NCBI RefSeq assembly: GCF_001898575.1
Contig: NZ_MKUD01000032.1
Coordinates: forward strand, 26,732 to 90,731
Origin: Spirosoma sp. 48-14
Lineage (GTDB): Bacteria; Bacteroidota; Bacteroidia; Cytophagales; Spirosomataceae
Reading direction: 5' to 3'
DNA: 64,000 bases
Shown here: one piece after another, positions 34,279-42,936 of the stretch
Layout of the letters: each line of letters opens with the position of its first letter
How positions within the stretch are numbered: position 1 is the stretch's first letter
The notes under the pieces: generated by a model
What the model saw: only the letters and a program-made list of their open reading frames with translations
Told to the model about the DNA's origin: nothing
The model's database searches: none
Program-made: the position numbers and the translations under genes

Positions 34279-36429
34279 CTACGGCGTCATAAATTGCCAA
34301 CTGATGGACGTATAATGAAAGCCGGGCGTCCGGGGTTGGGTCCAGCTACCGACGAGTTTGCCTTGGCGATTACGCTTGACGGTTAACGGTGTCCAGGAGA
34401 AAAGACCTCGTTCATAGTCGTAGGTTTCGCCGTCGTCATCGTAAAGTGACCAGCTCGTTTCTTTCGTCCCATAATGGCGTACGATCAGAGGAAGTGTTTC
34501 CTGCTTGTTGGGAGTATGCAGCCGGGGTGGAAGCATGGGAATAATTCCACCATCTTTTACAAACAACGGGATGTGTGAAAGGCCGGGGCTAATTTCGATA
34601 AGCTGAGCCTCGCCCACCAATTGCCCGGTATAGAAATCGTACCATTTTCCCGCAGGCAGCCATACAGTCCGTTTGGATTGTCCGGCAAACATGGGGGCTA
34701 CTAACACATAATCGCCAACCATAAATTGATCATTCAGGTCTTTGGTAGCGGCCATCGCGTAGGGGTTATCGGTCGAATTCAACCGTCCTTCCGTCGTTTG
34801 CGAAACGGCCGAAAACCCATCTACCAGGTGCATCGCTCGGATAGGTGGTTTTCCATCGAAATGGTATTGTGCGAAGGTGGTGTATAGGTAGGGGAGTAGT
34901 TGCATGCGAAGCTGCATGACCTCTTTAACGTCCTGGGCTACATCGGCAAATGTCCAAGGTTTAGTCCCATCGGCCCAGGCATTTAGCATGGCCATTGGCG
35001 AAAAACAAACCGACTGCATCCTCCGGAGCCATTCTTCCGAGGTTTTGGAGGAGCGTGCTTCGGGTGTCCATAACACACCGATAAAGCTGCTGGTACATAG
35101 GGCCGTAATGAAGTCGTGGTGGTCGTAGTAGTCGTTGTAAATCACATAAGGCAGTGCCGAAGCCCCGGCATTGGAGCCTCGAACCAGTCCATACGTTCGC
35201 TGGTTACGTTCCCGAAACCAGCTGTCGGTCATTTTCTGGAATTGTAACCCGTAAATCTGGCGCATCTGCTCGGCTGGAATCCCCGACGGAAATGTAGCCA
35301 CATCCGGCCAGAGCCAATGATCGTATCCATCGACCTCATCGACTTTATATCCCGAAATGCCCATCGACAGGTGTTGCTGGGTAAATAACTGCTTGTACAA
35401 CGCCTGCGCTTTCGGAAGGGTAAAATCAGGCACGCGCCCAACCCAAACCATATGCGAGCCCGTGTACGGCAGGATGTCCTTAAAAATTGGTGAATGCGAC
35501 GAAACGTACGGATTGATCCATAAATTGGCCCGAATCTCCTTTTGCCTTAGGGCGTCCAGAAATTGCTGCGGCTTCGGAAACCGGGTACTGTCCCATACAA
35601 AACTATTCGGATAAGAGCGGGATTGCCAGCCAGGTTCCAGCCCGACAAAACTCAATGGGTAGCCTTTGGCTTCGAAATCGGCTACTTCGGCTAGAATCTG
35701 TTTGTCGGAAAACAGCGTTGGCGTTCGATGCGTGAAGCCCAGGCCCCATTTCGGTGGTAACACCCCCCCGCCATTATACAGATTATACCGCTGGACTACT
35801 TCCATGGGCGAACGGCCTGCAAAAATATATACTTCGGTGCCGGAAGCTGGAACCAGAATGTCGACCGCATCGGAATAAGGCTGGGCGCTCCAATCGCGTT
35901 GGGTGTTCCGATCTTTTTCGGGTGGAAGGTTCGGACTGTCGATTCGAACGGCTGTACCGGCATACACGGTGATGTATCGCGCCGAGTTGATCAATACCCC
36001 ATAACCCAGACTGGATACATAGAAAGGAACCGGAGCATGCGTCCGTCCATTGTCTTTGCCATTGTAATGATCGACATGCAGGGTTTTGATTTGTCCCCGT
36101 TGCTGAACGGTTTTGAAGTTAAGGCCCAGACCAAACAGTTGCTCCTCTTTCTGTAAAGGAAAGCGCAGGTAGGTTTTTCCGTCGACCGACTGATGGCTAC
36201 TTCCGGCCAGTACATCGGGGAATGCGGGTTCGCCTAATGATTTCAATCGGTCGATACGAGGTGTAATACCCGCTACGGCCAACGGTGTAATTCGGTCCGA
36301 CTGCCCTACAACGGCTTTCCAGACACCGGGAGCAACCGATTCCCATCGAAAGTCTGTTGACTGAGCGGTTACGGCTGCGCCGAAATTCAGGTTTATTAAA
36401 ATCAAAAGGGTAAGTAATCGTCGGGGCAT
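34279..36429 (-). CDS. Glycoside hydrolase family 31 (alpha-glycosidase)
   Basis: GH31 enzymes cleave alpha-glucosides or alpha-xylosides with retention. I chose the ATG at 36429 (716 aa) because a signal peptide begins there (PRRLLTLLILINL ... TAQS), while the ATG at 36486 puts 19 polar residues before it. The catalytic barrel holds the nucleophile Asp in SGYKVDEVDGYD and the flanking segments FVGLEPGWQSRSYP and RANLWINPYVSSHSP. The beta-sandwich end (YDDDGETYDYERG) is typical. It is exported and probably periplasmic. The exact substrate is not readable. It is divergent from the amidohydrolase at 36660. Confidence 0.9.
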   Translation of the reverse strand: MPRRLLTLLILINLNFGAAVTAQSTDFRWESVAPGVWKAVVGQSDRITPLAVAGITPRIDRLKSLGEPAFPDVLAGSSHQSVDGKTYLRFPLQKEEQLFGLGLNFKTVQQRGQIKTLHVDHYNGKDNGRTHAPVPFYVSSLGYGVLINSARYITVYAGTAVRIDSPNLPPEKDRNTQRDWSAQPYSDAVDILVPASGTEVYIFAGRSPMEVVQRYNLYNGGGVLPPKWGLGFTHRTPTLFSDKQILAEVADFEAKGYPLSFVGLEPGWQSRSYPNSFVWDSTRFPKPQQFLDALRQKEIRANLWINPYVSSHSPIFKDILPYTGSHMVWVGRVPDFTLPKAQALYKQLFTQQHLSMGISGYKVDEVDGYDHWLWPDVATFPSGIPAEQMRQIYGLQFQKMTDSWFRERNQRTYGLVRGSNAGASALPYVIYNDYYDHHDFITALCTSSFIGVLWTPEARSSKTSEEWLRRMQSVCFSPMAMLNAWADGTKPWTFADVAQDVKEVMQLRMQLLPYLYTTFAQYHFDGKPPIRAMHLVDGFSAVSQTTEGRLNSTDNPYAMAATKDLNDQFMVGDYVLVAPMFAGQSKRTVWLPAGKWYDFYTGQLVGEAQLIEISPGLSHIPLFVKDGGIIPMLPPRLHTPNKQETLPLIVRHYGTKETSWSLYDDDGETYDYERGLFSWTPLTVKRNRQGKLVGSWTQPRTPGFHYTSISWQFMTP

Positions 36430-36553
36430 AGGGGTATACGAATTGTATTGATCATGATAAGCGAGTTGGGGTTTACGGCTACTCAAATTGGCTTATCCGC
36501 GATATATAGCGGACGAGAGACGATGAAAATTTAATTCACTAAATGTCTTTGTG

Positions 36554-36587
36554 TTGTTTTTACATAATAAGTCTTTATGTACTTTTG
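36554..36587 (+). promoter_or_regulatory. Promoter of exported amidohydrolase gene
   Basis: TTG at 36554-36556 and TACTTTTG at 36580-36587 are 26 nt apart start to start, matching the phylum -33/-7 pattern. The predicted start is near 36594, about 66 nt upstream of the ATG at 36660. Confidence 0.6.
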
Positions 36588-36659
36588 ACGTAAAGGTTCT
36601 ATTGTTCTCCTTTAGCACCTGATTAGTCCGTTCCTAACGATGTTATAGTTCTGTTCTTC

Positions 36660-37652
36660 ATGAAAAAAATTGTTCTGTTCGTTGTTGCCTTTTTTACTGT
36701 AGGGTGTGCTTTGGCCCAAACGACTCCACCAAAGCGACCACTGCCGATCATCGACGTCCATGTGCACGCGATGAAAGTAAGCCCTGGGTTTGCCGTCGAA
36801 ATGTGCCCGTGGTTCCTGCGGGATATGCCCGGAGGAGACCCAACCCAGAATCTACAGATGCGGGCCTTCCTGAATACAGATTGCGTAGACCCCTTACAAC
36901 CGGCCAAGTCGGACGAGGAAATGCAGAAGGCCGTACTCGCTACGATGGAGCGGCTCAACATGACTATTGTTGCTTACGGTGATCCACAGATCTTACGGAA
37001 ATGGAAAAAAGCAGCCCCCGATCGGGTTATTCCGGGTATTGGAGTTAGCTCGCCCAATGAAATGAGTGTACAGGCCTTCACCGATTCACTTTCGTCTGGT
37101 TTTTATAAGGTGATGGGTGAAGTTGCGCCACAATATCAGGGACTTTCACCTAGCGATATGTCATTGGATGGCTACTTTGCAGCCGCTGAAAAACTGAATA
37201 TCCCCGTTGGTATTCATATGGGTACGGGAGGAAATGGTATGGCCAACTTAACGCAGGCGAAATACCGCGCTTCGCTGGGACGTCCGTTCCTGCTCGAAGA
37301 TGTACTGGCCCGGCATCCCAAATTGAAAATATGGGTGATGCACGCAGGTTACCCGATGTTGGATGAAATGATTGCCCTCATGGGCGCCAATGCCTATGTG
37401 TATGTCGATCTGGCGGGCTTCATCTGGAGTTATCCGCAGGCCGAAATCCATGCCTACCTGAAGCGATTGGTGCAGGCTGGTTTTGGTAAACGGATTCTGT
37501 ACGGCACCGATTTCATGATGTGGCCCAAGCTATTCGAAGCGTCGATTAGTGTGATCGAGAATGCTGACTACCTTTCGTTCGATCAGAAGCGTGATATTCT
37601 GTTCAATAATGCCGTTCGCTTCTTCCGGCTGGACGCCAACAAATTCAACTAA
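36660..37652 (+). CDS. Exported amidohydrolase-2 family protein
   Basis: A 330-residue protein with a signal peptide ending near residue 20 (ALAQT). The TIM barrel shows the amidohydrolase-2 marks: IIDVHVHAM (HxH), GIHMGTGG, WVMHAGYPMLDEM and YGTDFMMW with the final metal Asp. This group includes decarboxylases and lactonases such as ACMSD. An exported form with an Asn/Cys-rich loop (MCPWFLRDMPGG) is of unknown substrate. It is transcribed alone from its own promoter and converges on the M61 peptidase gene. Confidence 0.85.
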   Translation: MKKIVLFVVAFFTVGCALAQTTPPKRPLPIIDVHVHAMKVSPGFAVEMCPWFLRDMPGGDPTQNLQMRAFLNTDCVDPLQPAKSDEEMQKAVLATMERLNMTIVAYGDPQILRKWKKAAPDRVIPGIGVSSPNEMSVQAFTDSLSSGFYKVMGEVAPQYQGLSPSDMSLDGYFAAAEKLNIPVGIHMGTGGNGMANLTQAKYRASLGRPFLLEDVLARHPKLKIWVMHAGYPMLDEMIALMGANAYVYVDLAGFIWSYPQAEIHAYLKRLVQAGFGKRILYGTDFMMWPKLFEASISVIENADYLSFDQKRDILFNNAVRFFRLDANKFN

Positions 37653-37683
37653 TCGGAATACAGAGTCCGTTCGAAACGGTTGT

Positions 37684-37730
37684 CGCCATTCCTGTCTGAT
37701 ATTCGCCAATGCGAACAGCCAGGAATGGCG
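37684..37730. terminator. Convergent hairpin between amidohydrolase and M61 genes
   Basis: CGCCATTCCTG (37684-37694) is perfectly inverted at 37720-37730 around a 25-nt loop between convergent genes. There is no T-run, so strength is uncertain. Confidence 0.5.
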
Positions 37731-37754
37731 CCAACTCGTTAGTGGGGCGGGGAA

Positions 37755-39569
37755 TTATTTCACAGACTTTGCTCCCAGCCAACTGTCACGAAATGTCTGC
37801 ATCGCAGGTGTCAGCGAAAGGCTGGCATTTTCGTAGAGTTGAACCGAAATAGCCGGATTTTCGGCCAGAGTAACCGATGCTGTTTTAGGTTCACCCCGAT
37901 GCAGGTAGGCGATTTGAAGGGTTTCGCCGGGTTTGTGCTGGTTGAGAATAGTCGATATATCGGCAGTTTTGGTAACGGACTGCCCTGCCAGGCTGGTAAT
38001 CACATCATCGATATCCAGACCCGATTTGTAAAGAGGGGTATCCCGAATGGTACTGGTCAGCAAAGTGAGCCCTTTATCCGTCTCGCCATAGCGGACATTA
38101 CCAAACCAGGCTTTTCCTTCCTGCGCTTTCTTGAGTGCGACCCCGGCTTTGGTCAGGAGCGAGGCATAGTCGACCGCTTCGTGACCGTAGATGTATTTAC
38201 TGAAAAACTGTCTGGCAAAATCGGGTGTGGTGAGCTTGCCAAGTTCGCTTTGCAGGCCATCGACCGTATAGGGTTGTTCCGTTTTGCCGAACCGTTGCCA
38301 GACCGCCTGCATATACGCATCCAGTGATAGATTCCGCTGTCGTAATTCCAGATCCAGCGCCAGGGCCACAGCGGCTCCATACGTGTAGTAGGACGTAAAC
38401 ATATTGGCGTAATTCGTACGATCTATAGAAACCCCGGCATCGACAAAGACGGCGTGGCAACTGGCATCAATGGGCGAAAAATACGTACCACCCGGTGTCA
38501 ACTGTTTTCCCGATATGATGCCGGTAAGGGTATTCATATAACTATCAACCGGTGTAAAGCCTGCCCGAACCAGTAGTAATTCGCCGTAATACTGGGTGAA
38601 TCCCTCAGCGAACCAGAGTTCGTAACTCATGTTGCTTTTCTCGAAATTGAACGGTTCGAGGGTTTTCGGCCGTATCCGTTCCACATTCCAGCCATGAAAA
38701 AACTCGTGTGCAAATACGCCCAATACGCGTTCGGGGCCAGTGAAGGCAATGGGTACAGCAATCATGGTTGAGTTCCGATGTTCCATGCCATCGCCCCGCA
38801 CATAGGGGTTCAGGCTGGCCAGAAAAGTATAGGTGCCGTAATCATAGTTGGGAAACTCGCCATATACTGCCTTCGCCTGATCGACGATTCGGCTGATCTT
38901 TTTGGCGAAACCATCGGCAGTTGAGTCGGGTACAGCCGCTTCCAGCGCTACCCGGAACGTAATTGATTTCCCATCGGTGTTGGATCGTTGCCATTCCTTG
39001 ATCGCCAGTTTACCAATCTTTATCGGCGAATCCATAAAATACTGTAGTCCCGGAGCGGTGTACGTGAAGCGGTCTGCCGTGGGAACCAGTTGGGTGGCAA
39101 CTACACCCATATTGTCGGCAGGGAGGTTGAACTTTACCTCGATAGGGCGTTGGTCAAAGCCTTTGATCCACATGAACGTAGCGGGTATATTCAGGTGAAT
39201 GCTCTGTGGATCAATGCCCATGTAGGTGCCATCCGGGTAATTGCCAAACAACGTGTAGCTTAACGTAACAGTCCCCTTGTGATTGGCTACACTGTATACA
39301 TCGCCATCAATCCGGGTGACGGTTAAAGGCTGGTTCTGTTCATCGACCGCTCGCACATTGTATACGTTTTTACCGAATTCGTGGGTGGCATAACGTCCCG
39401 GCGAAGATCGACTCATGCGAAAAATGGCGGGATGTTTTGGTAACTGATTAACCGTCAGGCTAATTTCGGCTTCGTGGTGAATGGCGTTGGGAAAGGAAAC
39501 AGCGTACCGGATCGACTGGGCCATGCTCAGGTGGGCGAGCAGGAGAAAAAAGAAAGGGGCAATTTTCAT
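37755..39569 (-). CDS. M61 family peptidase with PDZ domain
   Basis: A 604-residue exported metallopeptidase of the glycyl aminopeptidase (M61) family. A signal peptide ends near residue 18 (LSMAQS). Two N-terminal beta domains are followed by the zinc motif FAHEFFHGWNVERIRP (HExxH) and the third ligand Glu in LWFAEGFTQYYGELL. A C-terminal PDZ domain (LYKSGLDIDDVITSLAGQSV) fills about residues 490-590. M61 enzymes release N-terminal residues, often Gly or Ala, from peptides. It lies next to the M28 peptidase gene, same strand, suggesting a joint role in periplasmic peptide use. Confidence 0.92.
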   Translation of the reverse strand: MKIAPFFFLLLAHLSMAQSIRYAVSFPNAIHHEAEISLTVNQLPKHPAIFRMSRSSPGRYATHEFGKNVYNVRAVDEQNQPLTVTRIDGDVYSVANHKGTVTLSYTLFGNYPDGTYMGIDPQSIHLNIPATFMWIKGFDQRPIEVKFNLPADNMGVVATQLVPTADRFTYTAPGLQYFMDSPIKIGKLAIKEWQRSNTDGKSITFRVALEAAVPDSTADGFAKKISRIVDQAKAVYGEFPNYDYGTYTFLASLNPYVRGDGMEHRNSTMIAVPIAFTGPERVLGVFAHEFFHGWNVERIRPKTLEPFNFEKSNMSYELWFAEGFTQYYGELLLVRAGFTPVDSYMNTLTGIISGKQLTPGGTYFSPIDASCHAVFVDAGVSIDRTNYANMFTSYYTYGAAVALALDLELRQRNLSLDAYMQAVWQRFGKTEQPYTVDGLQSELGKLTTPDFARQFFSKYIYGHEAVDYASLLTKAGVALKKAQEGKAWFGNVRYGETDKGLTLLTSTIRDTPLYKSGLDIDDVITSLAGQSVTKTADISTILNQHKPGETLQIAYLHRGEPKTASVTLAENPAISVQLYENASLSLTPAMQTFRDSWLGAKSVK

Positions 39570-39683
39570 TGATGATAGGGGAGAGTACTAAATTCGTTCG
39601 TAGGGTCTTACGATACATCCTGCCCACAGGGTAGCTAAACTATAGGTAGTAGCCTATGAGCAGGATGTTGGCCTTGCAAATAA

Positions 39684-41246
39684 CTAGCGCGCGGCCTGAG
39701 TAGCGGGCGCTTTGCGAGGTAATTTTTGATCGCGCATGGCCGCGTTATAGACAAAACCGGCTACAACGGTGGCAGCCTGTTTCAGGTCGTCGGGTTGCAG
39801 GTGATCGTATGTGTCCATATTGGTGTGGTGCGTGCGGGTGCTGTATTCGATCGGGTCCTGAATGAACTGGAAACCCGGCAAACCAACCCGGTCGAACGAG
39901 AGATGGTCGGTGCCGCCTGTGTTTTTAGGCGTTATCGTAGTGGCCCCCAGGTCGTTGAACGGTTTGAGCCACTGGGCAAAAATCGGTCCTGCTTCCTGAT
40001 TGCCCTGCAAATACACCCCTCGAATTTTACCGGTCCCATTATCGACATTGAAGTAAGCCGCTATGTTGTCGCCTTCTTTGTTGAGTTTAGTGGTGCCCGA
40101 TTCGACCAGGTGATTGGCCACGTAATTTTTAGAGCCATGCAGACCCTGTTCCTCACCACTCCAGAGCGCCAGCCGGATGGTACGACGGGGTTTGACGCCA
40201 ATCGTTTTCAGAATTCGAACGGCCTCCATCATCACCGAACTTCCGGCAGCGTTGTCGGTAGCCCCCGTAGCCGCATGCCAGGAGTCGAAGTGGGCACCCA
40301 GTATCACTACTTCGTCTTTAAGTTTCGGATCAGTCCCTGGAATTTCGGCCAGTATATTATATCCTTTGGTATCGTCGGTATAAAATTTTGTTTTAACGTC
40401 GATTTCTAGTTTGACAGGTACACCGGCTTTCATAAGTCGGCAGAGCGTCAGATAGTCTTCCACAGATATAGATAAGTCAGCCAGATCGTCGGGCGTTGAC
40501 CCTAGGGCAGCATTGGCATAATCGCCACTAACAAACAGGGTGCCGTCGATGCTGTTCTGAGTGGAGTTGAGAATCCCCAGTGCCCCTTCCTGCTTGGCTA
40601 GTTTCCGCATTTTCTGGTTGAACGCGTTTTGGGTACGCATCGCCAGCATCCGGCTACGGAACGTAGTGTCGGCACCCGCTCGTGGGCTGGGAGCGGCTTC
40701 GTTCGCCATTTTCTGGAGTTCTTCGTCGGTAAAGCGACTGGCATCGGCCTTGTACGTGGGCGGAATCTTGTACGACTGTTCGATCAGAATAACCTTATTT
40801 TTCAGTTTACTGCGGTAGCTTTCCAGGGCTGTCGTATCGGTGGCACTGATGTATAAAATATCGGCCGCCTGTAGTTTATTGGTGCTGCCACTCCAGGCTC
40901 TGGGTACGGCAATAATCGATTTGTAATACGGAGCGGTCATGGCCAGATAGCTGTGCTCAACGGCCCAGCCTTTGCCCCATTCGCCCCAGGATTCCAGCCG
41001 GGGATTTTGCAGGCCCCAACTGGCTAGTTTTGTTTTAGCCCAGTTGGCCGCTTTCATGAAACCGGGACCCTGTAAGCGGGGGCCATTCACATCGGTCAGG
41101 TAAAAAGCCGTTTCCATAACCTGCGAGTGTTGCAGCCCCTCCTCGCGAATTTTCTGAATGGTAGCCATATCCAGTTTCTCGTCCTGCCCATACGTTAGCA
41201 GCGATGTACCAAGAAATAAACTGGCTACCAGAAGTTTGTTGTGCAT
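39684..41246 (-). CDS. Exported M28 family zinc peptidase
   Basis: A 520-residue protein with a signal peptide ending near residue 20 (LLTYGQ). A protease-associated (PA) domain is likely at about 140-270. The M28 catalytic domain holds the di-zinc ligands in LGAHFDSWHAATGATDNAAG, SGEEQGLHGSK, the Asp in FNVDNGTG and the His in THHTNMDTYDHL. It is an aminopeptidase or carboxypeptidase acting outside the cytoplasm. It is encoded 114 bp upstream of the M61 gene on the same strand. Confidence 0.92.
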   Translation of the reverse strand: MHNKLLVASLFLGTSLLTYGQDEKLDMATIQKIREEGLQHSQVMETAFYLTDVNGPRLQGPGFMKAANWAKTKLASWGLQNPRLESWGEWGKGWAVEHSYLAMTAPYYKSIIAVPRAWSGSTNKLQAADILYISATDTTALESYRSKLKNKVILIEQSYKIPPTYKADASRFTDEELQKMANEAAPSPRAGADTTFRSRMLAMRTQNAFNQKMRKLAKQEGALGILNSTQNSIDGTLFVSGDYANAALGSTPDDLADLSISVEDYLTLCRLMKAGVPVKLEIDVKTKFYTDDTKGYNILAEIPGTDPKLKDEVVILGAHFDSWHAATGATDNAAGSSVMMEAVRILKTIGVKPRRTIRLALWSGEEQGLHGSKNYVANHLVESGTTKLNKEGDNIAAYFNVDNGTGKIRGVYLQGNQEAGPIFAQWLKPFNDLGATTITPKNTGGTDHLSFDRVGLPGFQFIQDPIEYSTRTHHTNMDTYDHLQPDDLKQAATVVAGFVYNAAMRDQKLPRKAPATQAAR

Positions 41247-41513
41247 ATGATTGAGTCAATTGAGTAGTAGCCCGAAGATACCGTTTTTAAACAATCGACC
41301 TGTGAGTCACGTACAATCTTTCATCTGAAATCGTCTGGCTACGGCATTGATGGACGCGAAGAGCCACCTGGTTGATCATACCGGAAAAGAGATCGATTTA
41401 TCAAAAGCCTGGGAAAACAGGAAGGGAGTCGTTACGAATGGCCGAAAGGGGTTAACTTAGCGACTTTTTACGGCACAATTCGACTATCGGCAAGCTGAAA
41501 AAGCCTGGAGAGG

Positions 41514-42089
41514 ATGAACTCTTCTGCCGCTTTTATTTCTATGGAAACAACCGAAAACCCCTGGCAGACACTTAATTCGTCGGTCAAATATGAAAATCCC
41601 TGGTTAGCGATTCGTCATGAAGAGGTGATCACCCCCGCCGGAACACCTGGTATTTACGGCGTGGTCAGTTTTAAAAACAAAGCCATCGGGGTCGTTCCAA
41701 TCGACAGCGAAGGAAATACTTATCTGGTTGGCCAATACCGCTATGCACTGAATGAATATTCCTGGGAAATTCCCGAAGGCGGTTGCCCACTTGGCACCGA
41801 TCCGCTCGATTCGGCCAAGCGTGAACTAAAAGAAGAAACGGGCCTGGAAGCCGCAAAATGGACAAAAATAGCCCGTATTCATACCTCGAACTCGGCGACT
41901 GACGAAGAAGGTTTTCTCTACATTGCCGAGGAACTGGTACAGGGCGAACATGAACCTGAAGAAACCGAAGACCTGCGCGTGTGGAAACTGCCGCTGGCCG
42001 AAGCTATCAATATGGTTATGACCAGTCAGATTACGGATTCGCTCAGTGTTAGTGGCCTCCTGATTGTAGCCCGATTGCGGGGAATTTAA
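41514..42089 (+). CDS. NUDIX hydrolase, ADP-ribose pyrophosphatase-like
   Basis: A 191-residue NUDIX protein. The Nudix box reads GGCPLGTDPLDSAKRELKEETGLE: the REL.EETG catalytic core is intact, but the first Glu of the GX5E half is replaced by Thr, a variation seen in some ADP-ribose-type members. The upstream strand EYSWEIPEGG also fits that group. Its products would be AMP and ribose 5-phosphate if ADP-ribose is the substrate. The ATG at 41541 (METTENPW) is an equally plausible start. A palindrome and then a LysE gene follow. Confidence 0.87.
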   Translation: MNSSAAFISMETTENPWQTLNSSVKYENPWLAIRHEEVITPAGTPGIYGVVSFKNKAIGVVPIDSEGNTYLVGQYRYALNEYSWEIPEGGCPLGTDPLDSAKRELKEETGLEAAKWTKIARIHTSNSATDEEGFLYIAEELVQGEHEPEETEDLRVWKLPLAEAINMVMTSQITDSLSVSGLLIVARLRGI

Positions 42090-42109
42090 ACACAGTTTAT
42101 CGTTTATGG

Positions 42110-42184
42110 TTTACAGTTTACAGGGCTTTGATGCGCCAGGAACGTGCGTCAACTCACTGTAAGTGATGAGCCGTAAACTGTAAA
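42110..42184. repeat. GTTTACAGTTTAC-type inverted repeat
   Basis: TTTACAGTTTAC (42110-42121) is exactly inverted at 42173-42184, inside longer imperfect arms made of GTTTA/CGTTTA units. The region between includes TGATGCGCCAGG and TGCGTCAAC. It lies between the NUDIX and LysE genes and is built like the other palindromes. Confidence 0.65.
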
Positions 42185-42205
42185 TCGTAAACTTTTTCAC
42201 ATCCT

Positions 42206-42844
42206 GTGTTCTTACCCATTCTCTTTGGTTTTTTATTGGGCGTTGCGCTGTGCCTGACCTTCGGAACTGTCTTTTTTGCGCTGATTCAGAATAGCGTCGA
42301 TAATGGATTTCGGTCGGGGCTTAAGATGGTATTCGGCGTTATTGTGGGCGATATTATCTTCGTCATTGCTGCCCTGATCGGAACGTCATTTATTCCTAAG
42401 GTTCAAGGCTTCGAAAATATCATGGCCATCGTTGGGGTGGTCTTTTTGGTCGCTCTGGGGCTGGTGAATATCCTGAAAGGGACGCCCCGGCTGGCTTACC
42501 CCAAAACTCGTTTAGGCAATTTTGTCTATTACTTCACAACAGGCTTTTTTCTGAATGCGCTCAATCCCGTCAATTTTGTGGCTTGGGTGGCTATTGTAGC
42601 CTATATCCGGTCGCACCTGCATTATTCCGATGCTCAGCAGTATGCCTTTATGACTGCCGCATTGGTAGGTGTCTTTAGCACTGAGACAGCACTGGCTTAT
42701 TACGCCAACCGGCTCAAGCGGTTGTTTACGCCCCGTGTCGTCAAGATTTTCAACCGTACCACCGGCGTAGTTTTCCTGATTGGGGCCGCCAACATCGCCT
42801 ACACGCGTCTGCTGGAGCCCCTATCGAAGGCGATGAACTGGTAG
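42206..42844 (+). CDS. LysE family translocator
   Basis: A 212-residue inner-membrane exporter of the LysE/RhtB superfamily with six hydrophobic segments. The start FLPILFGFLLGVALCLTFGTVFFALIQNSVDNGFRSGLKM keeps the family pattern of a conserved first helix and basic loop, and GFFLNALNPVNFVAWVAIVA is the family helix-4 motif. The substrate is probably an amino acid. It begins at a GTG codon. It ends 6 bp before a long palindrome shared with the convergent GH3 gene. Confidence 0.87.
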   Translation: MFLPILFGFLLGVALCLTFGTVFFALIQNSVDNGFRSGLKMVFGVIVGDIIFVIAALIGTSFIPKVQGFENIMAIVGVVFLVALGLVNILKGTPRLAYPKTRLGNFVYYFTTGFFLNALNPVNFVAWVAIVAYIRSHLHYSDAQQYAFMTAALVGVFSTETALAYYANRLKRLFTPRVVKIFNRTTGVVFLIGAANIAYTRLLEPLSKAMNW

Positions 42845-42850
42845 GAGGTT

Positions 42851-42936
42851 AAAGAGCGAAAGATAGAAAGAGTGAAAGAGCGAATGGCTGTCGCAAGCTT
42901 TTTTCGCTCTTTCTATCTTTCTATCTTTCGCTCTTT
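42851..42936. repeat. GAAAGAG-type palindrome overlapping GH3 stop codon
   Basis: Arms 42851-42884 and 42903-42936 are inverted over 34 bp with two mismatches. The apex contains GAATGGCTGTCGCAA, matching the cores at 5411-5495 and 56981-57047. The right arm supplies the last codons and the stop of the convergent GH3 gene (KSER then TAG). Confidence 0.85.
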
